A stretch of DNA of 64,000 bases from SIRX01 sp965214475. GTDB taxonomy: Bacteria; Actinomycetota; Rubrobacteria; Rubrobacterales; Rubrobacteraceae. Positions 50,268 through 58,796 of the stretch are shown piece by piece; position 1 is the first letter of the stretch, and each line of letters opens with the position of its first letter. The translations under genes and the position numbers were made by a program. The notes under the pieces are model-generated. The model was not told where the DNA came from. It made no database searches and worked only from the letters and a program-made list of their open reading frames with translations. The stretch lies in contig OZ243953.1 of assembly GCA_965214475.1 (NCBI GenBank), positions 2,232,001-2,296,000 of the forward strand, in the 5' to 3' direction.

Positions 50268-50742
50268 GCCTGTCTACCTCCCACAAGGCGTAGAAGAGTC
50301 CGCCACCACGTACCCGAACCTCCAGGTGTCCTCCCTCAGCCAATTCTTTGAGTTTTTCATCCGCTTGGGAGACCGAGAGTGAGGTCTCTATCGCGGCCTG
50401 AGCGGGCGTGAGCTCTCCATAATCTCTCAGTGCTCTGAGTAACTCCCGTTCACTTACCTCGGTGGAGTCGCGCTCCAATTGCTTCTTCGAAGGGTTTGAG
50501 GCTAGGCTGGATAGACCACTCGCTAGCAGGCCGAAAGCCGGGAAGATCATCCACCCGAATGTAAAGACCAGCCAGAACATCTCCCCGAAGAAAGTCAGTA
50601 CGACGGCGATGCCCAGCGCCACCGGAGCCAACACCGAGAGTGCCAGTACGACCCTGGCACGCGGGTGCAAACTTTCGGCCTCGATGCCGAAGAAATCCCC
50701 GGAGTTGCAGGAGCTGTATCCTATCGAATGTCTACGATGCAT
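50260..50742 (-). CDS. Membrane protein with C-terminal winged-helix-like domain
   Basis: A 160-residue protein. Two membrane helices span about 30-53 and 57-78. A cytoplasmic part then begins NPSKKQLERDSTEVSERELL and contains a helix-turn-helix-like stretch, YGELTPAQAAIETSLSVSQA, followed by DEKLKELAEGGHLEVRV and GGLFYALWE. That pattern looks like a winged helix tethered to the membrane. ATG 50742 lies inside the end of the previous gene behind AAAGGAG. Function unknown. Confidence 0.65.
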   Translation of the reverse strand: MHRRHSIGYSSCNSGDFFGIEAESLHPRARVVLALSVLAPVALGIAVVLTFFGEMFWLVFTFGWMIFPAFGLLASGLSSLASNPSKKQLERDSTEVSERELLRALRDYGELTPAQAAIETSLSVSQADEKLKELAEGGHLEVRVRGGGLFYALWEVDRLE

Positions 50743-51265
50743 CCGTTTCTCCTTTGTGTGCCTGTTTGGGCGAGAGGCCCGCGGGTTCGTTCTCGCCGCC
50801 GAGCCGACGCCGGGCTGTCTCGCGGCGGCCGGTGGCGGGGGCTGATCCCATAGCTTTCGAGAGTCCGAAGAGCGGCATGTTGTTGTAGACGGACTCGAAC
50901 TTGCCGGGTTCGATCAGGTACGACTCGTGCCAGATGCCGACGCTGCCATCCGAGCCTATCCGCTGGTTGAACTTGCGCCAGGCCGGGAAGTGGGCCGCAT
51001 CCGAGTCTCGGGCGTAGCGTTCGAGGTCTTCGAAGGAGCGCCAGTACTGGACCAAAGAGATACCCGGCCAGTGCAAGAAAGTCTCCGCACCGAGAAAGCC
51101 TTTCTCCGGGTTGCGGTAGAGCTCACGAAGCATCGGTCCCATCGCGTAGGCCTTTGGAAGCCATTTCCTTACCTCTAGCGGACGGTTTACACGCATCCCC
51201 ATCAGGAAGACCACGAAAGATTCCTCTACCTTTGCAGTGAACCGCCAATTTATTATCTGTGCCAC
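50732..51265 (-). CDS. DUF4188-like (antibiotic-monooxygenase-type) protein
   Basis: A 177-residue soluble protein with the ferredoxin-like fold suggested by ESFVVFLMGMRVNRPLEVRK, GAETFLHWPGISLVQYWRSF, ARDSDAAHFPAWRKFNQRIG and GIWHESYLIEPGKFESVYNN. This matches DUF4188, related to heme-degrading or monooxygenase-type proteins. The start is probably GTG 51265 because AAGGAG is nine bases upstream. It follows the PPOX-like gene by six bases in the PadR operon. Confidence 0.78.
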   Translation of the reverse strand: MAQIINWRFTAKVEESFVVFLMGMRVNRPLEVRKWLPKAYAMGPMLRELYRNPEKGFLGAETFLHWPGISLVQYWRSFEDLERYARDSDAAHFPAWRKFNQRIGSDGSVGIWHESYLIEPGKFESVYNNMPLFGLSKAMGSAPATGRRETARRRLGGENEPAGLSPKQAHKGETDAS

Positions 51266-51271
51266 GAGCAA

Positions 51272-51931
51272 CTACTCCTTTTGTTGCTGAATCTCGTCTC
51301 CTGTATCTGCAGGCCAGATTTCCAGGACAACCTTTCCAATATCTTCCCTACCGAAGAAGTTGAAGAGTCCCAGGCCCAGCCGGTACTTTTTATAGAGACC
51401 GGCTTTGGCCTCTGGCGTCGCCTCATCCTCGACCGAACGGGCTAGCCCTTCTACTCTTGGCCCCTTCTCTTTGCCCCAGGCGTTGCACGGGGCCAGCAAG
51501 ACACTGGGGTTGTTGCGGATGCGTTTCATCTTGCCGGAGTCGGGTTCGGTGGTGGCGTAGAGCCGACCTTCGTGCAGCGCAAACCATAGCGGCGTCGAGA
51601 CCGGCTCGCCGCTCTTGCGGAAGGTGGTGAGGTTGATGTAGCTCTCTCCTTCCAGGTACGAGAATGGGTGTGGGATGCTTCGTTTCTCCGAGACGATCAA
51701 CTCTCCCACCCGCAGCCGCCGCACGTCGAGTTCGTCAATGGAGAGCCGCTGCACTTTTGCGCGTTGTATCGCGAGCGACCGGACCGCCAGTGCTCCTATT
51801 GCTACGGCTCCTGTTGCCGCCGCACCCGCTGCAAAGGCTCCGAGGCTACTTGCGCCGACCGCCGATGCCCCCTGTGCAAGCGCACCCTGAGCATCCGCTT
51901 TCGCATAACGGATCCCGCTACGATGCTTCAT
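51272..51931 (-). CDS. PPOX/F420-type split-barrel protein with a pentapeptide-repeat N-terminus
   Basis: A 219-residue protein with two parts. Residues 15-79 form about 13 five-residue repeats, first of the xGAxA type (QGALA QGASA VGASS LGAFA) and then xRRL type (VQRLS IDELD VRRLR), as in pentapeptide beta-helices. Residues about 88-210 form a split-barrel flavin/F420 domain: HPFSYLEGESYINLTTFRKS, STPLWFALHEGRLYATTEPD, and GKMKRIRNNPSVLLAPCNAW. It overlaps padR by 14 bp. The domain fusion is unusual; reaction unknown. Confidence 0.8.
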   Translation of the reverse strand: MKHRSGIRYAKADAQGALAQGASAVGASSLGAFAAGAAATGAVAIGALAVRSLAIQRAKVQRLSIDELDVRRLRVGELIVSEKRSIPHPFSYLEGESYINLTTFRKSGEPVSTPLWFALHEGRLYATTEPDSGKMKRIRNNPSVLLAPCNAWGKEKGPRVEGLARSVEDEATPEAKAGLYKKYRLGLGLFNFFGREDIGKVVLEIWPADTGDEIQQQKE

Positions 51932-52475
51932 TTTCGACCTCCTGGTTCTTTTCTTTCGACAGCGCCTTTACCTGTGCCTCCGTCTCGTCCAACCAGGAGA
52001 GGGTGGCTTCGAAAGCTGTGATGCCGTAGCGCAGGCACATCATCTCGTAGGGATCGGCGACGTCTTTCACAGCCACCTCGATCCCTTGCAGAATCTCCAG
52101 CTTTGCCTTCCGGGTTTCGCGATGCTCCGAGAGCATCTCCAGTAGCCGGTCACTATCCTGGTGTTGGCCGAAGAAGAGCTGCATCAAGAACTCGGAACGG
52201 AAGCTGTCGGCGGCGGGCTGTTCCTTTAGCTGCGCGCGGAAATATGCTTCGCCTTCCGGTGTGATCGAGTAAATCTTCTTGTTCGGCTTCCCAGACTGCA
52301 CGACCTCCCGCACCCGCACCAGACTTCCGGCCTCAAGAACCTTGAGAGCCGGGTAGATCGAACCGTAGCTCGCCCCGAAGAAGAACCCCACACTCTCGTC
52401 CATCGCCGCCTTCAACTCGTAGCCGGTGCAATCTTCCCGCCGTAAAAATCCTAGCAATACTGATTTGAGATCCAT
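51918..52475 (-). CDS. PadR-family transcriptional regulator
   Basis: A 185-residue PadR regulator. The N-terminal winged helix is VLLGFLRREDCTGYELKAAM, then FFGASYGSIYPALKVLEAGS and KKIYSITPEGEAYFRAQL. The C-terminal helical part is the effector/dimer domain. It heads an operon of five overlapping genes. A promoter on the minus strand has its -10 seven bases from the ATG, so the message is probably leaderless, and an AT-rich dyad overlaps the -35. Autoregulation is likely. Confidence 0.92.
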   Translation of the reverse strand: MDLKSVLLGFLRREDCTGYELKAAMDESVGFFFGASYGSIYPALKVLEAGSLVRVREVVQSGKPNKKIYSITPEGEAYFRAQLKEQPAADSFRSEFLMQLFFGQHQDSDRLLEMLSEHRETRKAKLEILQGIEVAVKDVADPYEMMCLRYGITAFEATLSWLDETEAQVKALSKEKNQEVENEAS

Positions 52476-52482
52476 ATCGGCT

Positions 52483-52517
52483 ATTATAACGGCAGAGCAT
52501 ATATCGTGTCAATATAT
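52483..52517 (-). promoter_or_regulatory. padR promoter with AT-rich dyad
   Basis: TTGACA (52507-52512), 18-bp spacer, TATAAT (52483-52488), ATG seven bases on. An inverted repeat ATATAT-N7-ATATAT (52499-52504 and 52512-52517) surrounds the -35, a likely PadR operator. Confidence 0.65.
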
Positions 52518-52653
52518 AAAAAAGATTTTTGTTGCTGAATCTAGACGCGGTTACGGTCGATGACCCTTGGATCTTCCCACTGGGCCGTTTCCAAGTTCTG
52601 TCCGGCGGGCGCTGGGCTACAATCAGCGTTTAGCAAAGATAAGAGGAGGCGGC

Positions 52654-53658
52654 ATGAAGACTACGGGTACGGTTGGCTACGCGGCGATGTTCGAACAGTT
52701 CCATCCGACGGAGCTTCTTGAGTATTGCAAGACAGCGGAGGAATCGGGGTTTACCTCCGTAATGGCCTCGGACCACTTCCACCCGTGGACCCCGGAACAG
52801 GGCCAGAGCGCCTTCGTGTGGTCCTGGCTCGGGGCGCTGGGTGCCACGACTAACCTCCGCTTCGGTACCGGTGTTACACCGCCCGGCTTCCGCTACCATC
52901 CCGCCATCATCGCCCAGGGCGCGGCGACGCTCGAAGCAATGTATCCGGGGCGTTTCTGGCTCGGGCTCGGGGCCGGCGAGGCACTAAACGAGCATGTCGT
53001 CGGAGCATATTGGCCCGAAGCCCCGGTACGGCTCCGCATCCTGATGGAGTCGATCGAGGTCATCAACAAGCTCTTCACGGGCAAGGTCGTCAAGTATTCT
53101 GGGGATCACATAAAGTTAGAGAGCGCGAAGCTCTACACGATGCCCGATACGCCGCCGCCGGTGTACGTGGCGACGGCTGGACCCGTTCAGAGCAAGCGTA
53201 CGGGACGTTACTGCGACGGCATCATCACCGTCGGGGCGCCGGATGACAAAATAAACATGCTTATGGAGAAGTTCGAAGAGGGCGCCCGCGAAGAAGACAA
53301 AGACCCGTCGCAGATGCCGCGTATGATCCAACTGCACGTCTCCTACGCCGAAAACCAGGAAGAAGCCGAACAGAACGCCGTGAAAGAGTGGCCCAACGGC
53401 GGCATGCCGTTCCCCAAGGCAGACATCCGCAACCCCGAAGACTTCGCCGCGATGGCTAAGCAAGTAAGCGTCGAGAACTTCAAGAACCGTGTTCTGATGA
53501 GCGCCGACATAGACGAACATCTGGAGCACGTCCAACACTACGTGGACCTCGGCTTCGACGAAGTCTATGTCCATAACGTCGGCCGCAACCAGGAGGAGTT
53601 CATCCGGGCTTATGGCGAGCGTGTGATCCCGAAGCTGCGTTGGCCGGAAGAAAGCTGA
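52654..53658 (+). CDS. LLM-class F420-dependent oxidoreductase (FGD-like)
   Basis: A 334-residue TIM-barrel F420 enzyme of the G6PDH-like branch. Motifs are VGYAAMFEQFHPTELLEYCK, ASDHFHPWTPEQGQSAFVWS, TGVTPPGFRYHPAIIAQGAA, WLGLGAGEALNEHVVGAYWP and YVATAGPVQSKRTGRYCDGI. ATG 52654 (MKTTGTVGY) follows GAGGAGGCGG; the upstream in-frame start reads through this site. It resembles the enzyme at 7803 and has a similar HPxx/FRYHP core. Substrate unknown. Confidence 0.9.
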   Translation: MKTTGTVGYAAMFEQFHPTELLEYCKTAEESGFTSVMASDHFHPWTPEQGQSAFVWSWLGALGATTNLRFGTGVTPPGFRYHPAIIAQGAATLEAMYPGRFWLGLGAGEALNEHVVGAYWPEAPVRLRILMESIEVINKLFTGKVVKYSGDHIKLESAKLYTMPDTPPPVYVATAGPVQSKRTGRYCDGIITVGAPDDKINMLMEKFEEGAREEDKDPSQMPRMIQLHVSYAENQEEAEQNAVKEWPNGGMPFPKADIRNPEDFAAMAKQVSVENFKNRVLMSADIDEHLEHVQHYVDLGFDEVYVHNVGRNQEEFIRAYGERVIPKLRWPEES

Positions 53659-53710
53659 GGAATTGTTCTCGAACTCTGTTATACGGACAACATAGGTTAG
53701 GAGCAAAAAG

Positions 53711-54646
53711 ATGCGCGCGATAGCGATAGAGGAGTTCGGTGGCAGTGATAAGTTGCAAGTCGTGGACTTGCCGACGCCCGAGCCCGGCTCCGGCGAAGTT
53801 CTGATCCAGGTCCGTGCTGCCGGCGTCGGCCCGTGGGATGTCATGTCCCGGCAGGGGGTCTTTGGTGATCGGGAGTTTCCGTTCGTGCCAGGCTTCGAGC
53901 CCGCCGGAGTCGTGGAGGCTGTCGGCGACGAGGTTGGAGACTTTAGTGAGGGAGATGAAGTTTTTGCTTATCGCTTTCCTGGTGGCGGGTACGCGGAGTA
54001 CGTAACTGCAGCGCAGGGCATTACCGCTCGTAAGCCGGCTTCGCTCTCTTTCGAGGAGACGGCGGGTGTTCCGGTGGCGGGGACGACGGCCCATCAGGGT
54101 TTGGTGGATGAGTTGGGTGTTCAGGAAGGGGAGACGGTGCTCATTACCGGGGCTTCCGGCGGTGTCGGCTCGATGGCGGTCCAGATCGCGGCGAATATCA
54201 TTGGGGCGCGCGTGATCGGGACGGCGAGCACCCGCAACCACGAGTATCTGCGCGATCTCGGGGCCGAAGAAGCCATTGACTACAACGGCGACTGGGTTAC
54301 CGTCGTACGAGAGATTGCGCCGGACGGTGTAGATGCCGTGCTGGAGTGCGCTGGAGGGGATACTCTGGAGCGCAGTTTCGAGACGCTGCGGGACGAAGGG
54401 CGGGCGGCGTACATCGTGCCCGTTGAGGAAGAGCCAGAGCCGCCGCGCGGGATCAGTGCCCACTTCTTCAGTGCGCAGCCGGATGGCGGCAGGCTATCGG
54501 CGCTGGCGAGCATGTTTGATGCGGGGCAACTTCGGATGAACCTGCAGGAGGTCGTGCCGCTGGAAGAGGCAGCGCGGGCGCACGATGTTGTTGAGGAGGG
54601 GCACACCCGGGGCAAGATCGTCTTGAGCATGGGGGAGTCCGCATGA
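53711..54646 (+). CDS. NADPH:quinone reductase-like zinc-independent MDR protein
   Basis: A 311-residue medium-chain dehydrogenase/reductase. The N-terminal GroES-like part begins MRAIAIEEFGGSDKLQVVDL, and the nucleotide motif is VLITGASGGVGSMAVQIAAN. The structural-zinc cysteines are absent, which fits quinone oxidoreductases. It carries PFVPGFEPAGVVEAVG. Its stop overlaps the MOSC gene start by four bases. Small quinones or enones are likely substrates. Confidence 0.9.
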   Translation: MRAIAIEEFGGSDKLQVVDLPTPEPGSGEVLIQVRAAGVGPWDVMSRQGVFGDREFPFVPGFEPAGVVEAVGDEVGDFSEGDEVFAYRFPGGGYAEYVTAAQGITARKPASLSFEETAGVPVAGTTAHQGLVDELGVQEGETVLITGASGGVGSMAVQIAANIIGARVIGTASTRNHEYLRDLGAEEAIDYNGDWVTVVREIAPDGVDAVLECAGGDTLERSFETLRDEGRAAYIVPVEEEPEPPRGISAHFFSAQPDGGRLSALASMFDAGQLRMNLQEVVPLEEAARAHDVVEEGHTRGKIVLSMGESA

Positions 54647-55113
54647 CAGAGATAATGACCGGTACGGTCGAGGGGATCTACGTTGCCCCGAAGGGCAGCG
54701 TAGAGATGGAGCGGGTAGAGGAGATCCGGGCCATCGAAGGCTGTGGCCTCGAAGGCGACCGTTATTGTGAGGGGACCGGGTTCTGGACGCAATACGGCGA
54801 CGTTTGTGAAGTAACCTTGATCGAGGCCGAGGACATGGAGGACATCGAGGAACAGCTAGGCCTTCAAGTTACCGACGGCCAGCACCGGCGCAATATCATT
54901 ACCCGCGGTATTCGGCTTGGAGAGTTGCGTAAGAAGAAATTCCGGGTCGGAGAAGTGGTGCTGGAGTACGATCGCTCCCGCCCACCCTGCAAGCACGTTC
55001 AGGATATGACCGAGCCGGGTATGACCCGCGCCCTGAAGAATCGCGGCGGCCACTGCGCCCGTGTGATCGAGGGCGGAATTATCCGGGCTCAAGACACTAT
55101 TGTCCAGATTTGA
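54643..55113 (+). CDS. MOSC-domain protein
   Basis: A 156-residue MOSC (molybdenum cofactor sulfurase C-terminal-like) protein, expected to handle a sulfur or Mo-cofactor group. Features are GTVEGIYVAPKGSVEMERVE, CGLEGDRYCEGTGFWTQYGD, GQHRRNIITRGIRLGEL and the conserved Cys in RSRPPCKHVQDMTEPGM, followed by RGGHCARVIEGG. It is coupled to the quinone-reductase-like gene by ATGA. Function inferred from the family only. Confidence 0.9.
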   Translation: MTEIMTGTVEGIYVAPKGSVEMERVEEIRAIEGCGLEGDRYCEGTGFWTQYGDVCEVTLIEAEDMEDIEEQLGLQVTDGQHRRNIITRGIRLGELRKKKFRVGEVVLEYDRSRPPCKHVQDMTEPGMTRALKNRGGHCARVIEGGIIRAQDTIVQI

Positions 55114-55138
55114 CGGCAGATAGACGAAAGTAGTTTTT

Positions 55139-55492
55139 GTGTATCTGGATAGCCTCGCAGATAAAGACTACTGTTACCTCACGACTACGGGGAGGGTTAC
55201 GGGCCGCCCGCACGAGATCGAGATCTGGTTCGCGCTAGAAGGCTCCACCATCTACATGCTCTCTGGCGGCGGAGACCTGGCCGACTGGGTAAAGAATATT
55301 CGGCGCAACCCGGAGACGAAGGTCAGAATAGCCGGCTCGACTTTCGAAGGTTGGGGACGTTCTGTGGATGGGAAGGAAGACGAGTTGACACGCCGACTGC
55401 TCTTCGAGAAGTACCAGCCGCGCACCGGAGGAGACCTGACGCGCTGGCGCAAATCTGCGTTGCCGGTGGCCGTAGACCTTTCTAGCGGTTAG
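55139..55492 (+). CDS. F420(H2)-dependent nitroreductase/quinone reductase-like protein
   Basis: A 117-residue split-barrel protein like the deazaflavin-dependent nitroreductase (Ddn) group: DKDYCYLTTTGRVTGRPHEI at the N-terminus, LSGGGDLADWVKNIRRNPET and RIAGSTFEGWGR. Such proteins reduce quinones or nitro compounds with F420H2. GTG 55139 is the start. With the LLM enzymes it supports the presence of F420 in this organism. It is probably in an operon with its neighbours on both sides. Confidence 0.82.
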   Translation: MYLDSLADKDYCYLTTTGRVTGRPHEIEIWFALEGSTIYMLSGGGDLADWVKNIRRNPETKVRIAGSTFEGWGRSVDGKEDELTRRLLFEKYQPRTGGDLTRWRKSALPVAVDLSSG

Positions 55493-55497
55493 CTACG

Positions 55498-56592
55498 GTG
55501 CGGGTTGCGGTCATCGGGGCGGGCATCGTCGGCGCTTCGGTAGCGTTCCGGCTCTCGCAGGGCGGTGCGCAAGTATGTCTGGTAGATAAGGCTGAGCCAG
55601 CCTCCGGGACGACCTCCGCGAGCTTTGCCTGGCTCAACGCTAATAATAAGACCCCGCGAAGTTACTTCGAGTTGAACCGGGCCGGTATGGACGAGCATCT
55701 TCGGCTACGCGACGAGCTGCCTGGAATCGCGTCCTGGTTTCACCAGAGTGGCAACCTGATCCAGGCTTCAGAAGAAGACCTAGAAGAACTCGAACGTCGT
55801 GTCGAAAGACTCTGCTCCTGGGGCTACGCCGCCGAATGGCGGAGCGCTTCGCAGGTGAGAAAGGAACTGGAGCCCCGCGTAGCTTTCCCAGACTCGGACA
55901 ATTCGGTAGCTTTCTTCCCGGATGAAGGCTGGGTAGCCGCGCCGCTGCTAACAAAAATCTTCGTAGGTCTCACGCGCAAAGCCGGCGCCGAAACGCATTT
56001 TGGTACGTCTGTCGAACTTATCGGAATCGCCGGAGACCGGGTAAAAGAAGTAGCTCTCTCGGACGGTACCAGTCTCCAGGTAGACGCGGTGGTTAATGCT
56101 GCCGGGCCGGACGCGGACCGGGTCGCCGCGACGGTGGGACGCGAGTTGCCACTGAACTCAAAAAGCGGACTGCTGGCCCGCATCACGGCAGAGGGCGGGT
56201 GCATAAGCCGCCTTATCCACACGCCGCGTGCCAACTTGCGGCCCGATGGACCGGGACATGTATTGCTGCACCACAATACGGTAGATGAAAAGCTGGCGGA
56301 TGGTGAACCCGTGGAAGCTCTCGGCTCGGAGCTCCTGGAGCGCGCCCGTCGGTTGGTTCCGGCGCTAGGTGATGGGGAAGTCGAGGAAGTTCGGGTCGGG
56401 ACTCGTCCGATCCCCTCGGACGAATATCCGTGCGTGGGAGGTGTCGCGAACCTTCCCGGTTACTATGAGGCGGTTACCCACAGCGGCGTGACGCTCGGTC
56501 CGCTCATCGGTCGTCTTCTGGCGCAAGAAATACTTACCGGTGAGGTGGACCCTCTACTCGCGCCGTTCCGGCCGGAGCGCTCCGGTTCTTAG
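55498..56592 (+). CDS. FAD-dependent oxidoreductase (DAO family)
   Basis: A 364-residue D-amino-acid-oxidase-type flavoprotein. The FAD motif is VAVIGAGIVGASVAFRLSQG at the N-terminus; TTSASFAWLNANNK, DAVVNAAGPDADRVAATVG and the C-terminal RPIPSDEYPCVGGVANLPGY and THSGVTLGPLIGRLLAQEI are characteristic. It oxidises an amine such as a glycine, sarcosine or amino-acid derivative. It begins five bases after the nitroreductase-like gene stop, without a clear ribosome site, so it is probably translated by reinitiation. Confidence 0.88.
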   Translation: MRVAVIGAGIVGASVAFRLSQGGAQVCLVDKAEPASGTTSASFAWLNANNKTPRSYFELNRAGMDEHLRLRDELPGIASWFHQSGNLIQASEEDLEELERRVERLCSWGYAAEWRSASQVRKELEPRVAFPDSDNSVAFFPDEGWVAAPLLTKIFVGLTRKAGAETHFGTSVELIGIAGDRVKEVALSDGTSLQVDAVVNAAGPDADRVAATVGRELPLNSKSGLLARITAEGGCISRLIHTPRANLRPDGPGHVLLHHNTVDEKLADGEPVEALGSELLERARRLVPALGDGEVEEVRVGTRPIPSDEYPCVGGVANLPGYYEAVTHSGVTLGPLIGRLLAQEILTGEVDPLLAPFRPERSGS

Positions 56593-56852
56593 TCTCCGGT
56601 TAGCTTGTCCTTGATCTTATCCAAGAATCCCTTTTCTTCCTCTTCTTCCGTACCGTGGGAATCTTCGTGCTCTGTGTGTCCCGCCTCGGCCTGAGGGACT
56701 TCTCTTTGACTTTCCGCTGACGGCTGGGGTTCTTCCGCAGTAGGTGGCGTCTTTTCTTCCTGCTCCTCGCTAACGGTCTTGGCGAGCGGTTCGTCGCTCA
56801 CCGTTCTCGCGAGTGGTTGATACCCGCCCATCGGACTGCTGCGCTCCGGCAT
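56589..56852 (-). CDS. Small acidic disordered protein, unknown function
   Basis: An 87-residue protein. Residues 1-30 contain the near-repeat PLARTVSDEPLAKTVSEE, then comes a Pro/Glu/Ser-rich disordered stretch, and the end is an amphipathic EEEEEKGFLDKIKDKLTGD. The tail looks like a short helix that might associate with a membrane or partner. ATG 56852 has AAAGAAAGG upstream. No family recognised; codon use and the ribosome site suggest it is real. Confidence 0.55.
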   Translation of the reverse strand: MPERSSPMGGYQPLARTVSDEPLAKTVSEEQEEKTPPTAEEPQPSAESQREVPQAEAGHTEHEDSHGTEEEEEKGFLDKIKDKLTGD

Positions 56853-56936
56853 TCGTCGTCCACCTTTCTTTGGTTTCCCCTGTTGCACGAATAATAACAT
56901 CGCCGGTCGCGTCGGAATCCCGAGCTACGTACCCGC

Positions 56937-58000
56937 TCAGGAGTCCGTTTGCGGTCCGGGCGAGAAGCTGGGGGCACGGCTTTCGGCTATCGGCCAGTGC
57001 AGGGCGGTGGCGACAAGGGCGAGCACGGCCCCGGCCCACCATACCGGATCGTAGCTGCCGGTCTGCTCGTAGGCGACCCCGCCGAGCCAGACGACCAAGA
57101 AAGCCCCGACATGATGACTCAGAAAGACGAACCCGAACAGCGTACCCAGATAACGCGTCCCGAACATTACGGCGACGAGCCCCGACGTGAGCGGCACGGT
57201 CGAGAGCCAGAGAATCCCCATCGCGGCGGCGAAGGTTAGGACGACCGTTGGGCTTTTAGGCAGCGTGATAAATAGCAAGATAGCGACGGCGCGTCCCACA
57301 TAAATCCCGGACAAAAGAAGTCGTTTGCTACCGCGCCCCCCGAGTACGCCTGATGCGTAAGACCCAACGACATTGAATAGCCCGATCAGGGCGAGCGACC
57401 ACGCCGCAACTTGCGGGCTCACGCCGCTATCCGTCAGGTACGGTGGTAGGTGAGTCGTAATAAACGCTACGTGGAAGCCGCAAACAAAGAATCCGGAGAC
57501 CAGCAGCAAATAGCTACCGTGTCCGAACGCACCCGTGGTTGCCTGCCGCAGCGAGATCGATGGCCCATCTTCGTCTACCTCGCCTCCACCACGAAGTGCG
57601 GCGGCGAGTACCGGAACGATGGCCGCAAAGATAGCCAGAAGCAGCAGGGCCGTCACCCAACCGTATCCGGAAATGAACGTCTGGCCGAGCGGCGCGAACA
57701 GGAACTGGCCGAAAGACCCTGCGGCGGTCGCCATTCCCATTGCCCAAGAGCGGCGGTCCGGGGGCATCAGACGTCCGAGGGCCGCTATCACGATGGTGAA
57801 CGAACCGCCCGAGAGCCCGATCCCGACCAGCACACCAGCCGTCAGATGTAGTGTGAGCGGCGTGATGCTCACCGCCATGAGCGCCACGCCCACGGCGTAG
57901 ACTAGACCCCCGAGCGCCAGCACCCGCCCCGATCCGTAACGGTCGGCGATGGAAAAGCTGCTTGAGATCCGCCTGAATCGAAACAACTCCGCCGTGGCAG
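56937..58000 (-). pseudogene. Major facilitator superfamily transporter, 5'-truncated and interrupted
   Basis: The frame begins inside the family: FSIADRYGSGRVLALGGLVY corresponds to loop 2-3 of a 12-helix MFS protein, and GSFTIVIAALGRLMPPDRRS and WAMGMATAAGSFGQFLFAP follow, down to a C-terminus near 56937. About ten helices remain, but the first two are missing. The frame runs into the inverted end of a small element at 58001. If the element and one copy of its 10-bp flanking repeat are removed, the frame joins in phase to ATG 58841 (MIERHERALGLATA), but that segment has no membrane helix. It is probably non-functional. Confidence 0.72.
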
Positions 58001-58035
58001 ACCGACTCGTAAACCTGTAGACACATGGCTGGAGC
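58001..58035 (+). repeat. Left terminal inverted repeat of the small element
   Basis: Thirty-five bases starting ACCGACTCGTAAACC. They match the reverse complement of 58762-58796 with one mismatch. Confidence 0.75.
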
Positions 58036-58100
58036 ACTGCTGACGGAAAGTGGGTAGGCTCGAAGCCTCGTCATTTCCGTCTCCAAAATAGTCCTTGCGG

Positions 58101-58728
58101 CTAGCTGCGGCTGCTGTTCCAGGGCATCCTCCTGCCCTTCGCAGAGGCACCAAAGCGGACGAGGACAACACCCGCGCCCGCCGCAGCAGCCGCCCACACG
58201 ATCATCCGTGCCAAGTCCAGAGCCGGATCCGCTTCGGGCGGAGCACCCGATAGCCAGATCATCTGGACGGTCGCGCCGACCGGAACCGTCAGTCCGGCGA
58301 CAAGACCTATTATTCCGGGGTGTCTGATAGCCGCGCCCACCACACCGAGAGGCAGCCCGAAGACTACGCTCACCAGCCACCAAATATACATTTCGTACCA
58401 GAGTCCGGCAGATATCCACTCTAAGCCCTCCAGGAGGATCGATTCCGTGACAAAGTAGGCTGCCGTGGCTGGCAAGCAATGCGAGAACACCGGCAACCGC
58501 TGCTCGGGCACTGGCACCGGCCAGCCACCCCGTCAACACCGCCAGCGCCGCCCAAGCCCACCCTGCATCGAGCAATTTGCTTGCGACCTCCGCAGCCCAC
58601 TGCCAGCCTGTGCCGGTTATGTGATCTCCGATCAGCCCATAGGGTGAGGAGATGTCGTTGACGAGGGCAGTAGCCGCTCCGAATACCCCTCCGACTGCGA
58701 GAGAGATTAAACCGCTGCGAAGTTTCAT
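58101..58728 (-). pseudogene. Integral membrane protein (DUF6518-like), frameshifted, inside the element
   Basis: Starting at 58728 the frame reads MKLRSGLISLAVGGVFGAAT, then SKLLDAGWAWAALAVLTGWL and AAVAGVLALLA. Around 58470 the reading must move to a second frame, ATAAYFVTESILLEGLEWIS, ending at 58101 (GRRMPWNSSRS). Together they give about 208 residues with five or six membrane helices. The layout is reminiscent of DUF6518 actinobacterial membrane proteins, but the family call is weak. A one-base indel disrupts it. Its whole length lies between the inverted ends of the element. Confidence 0.5.
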
Positions 58729-58761
58729 CCAGCTAGGGTAGCAAATTCTCCCGTCACTCCG

Positions 58762-58796
58762 GCTCCAGCCATGTGTCTACAGGTTTATGAGTCGGT
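58762..58796 (-). repeat. Right terminal inverted repeat of the small element
   Basis: Reverse complement of the left end with one C/T difference at 58787. A 10-bp direct repeat follows after three bases. Confidence 0.75.
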
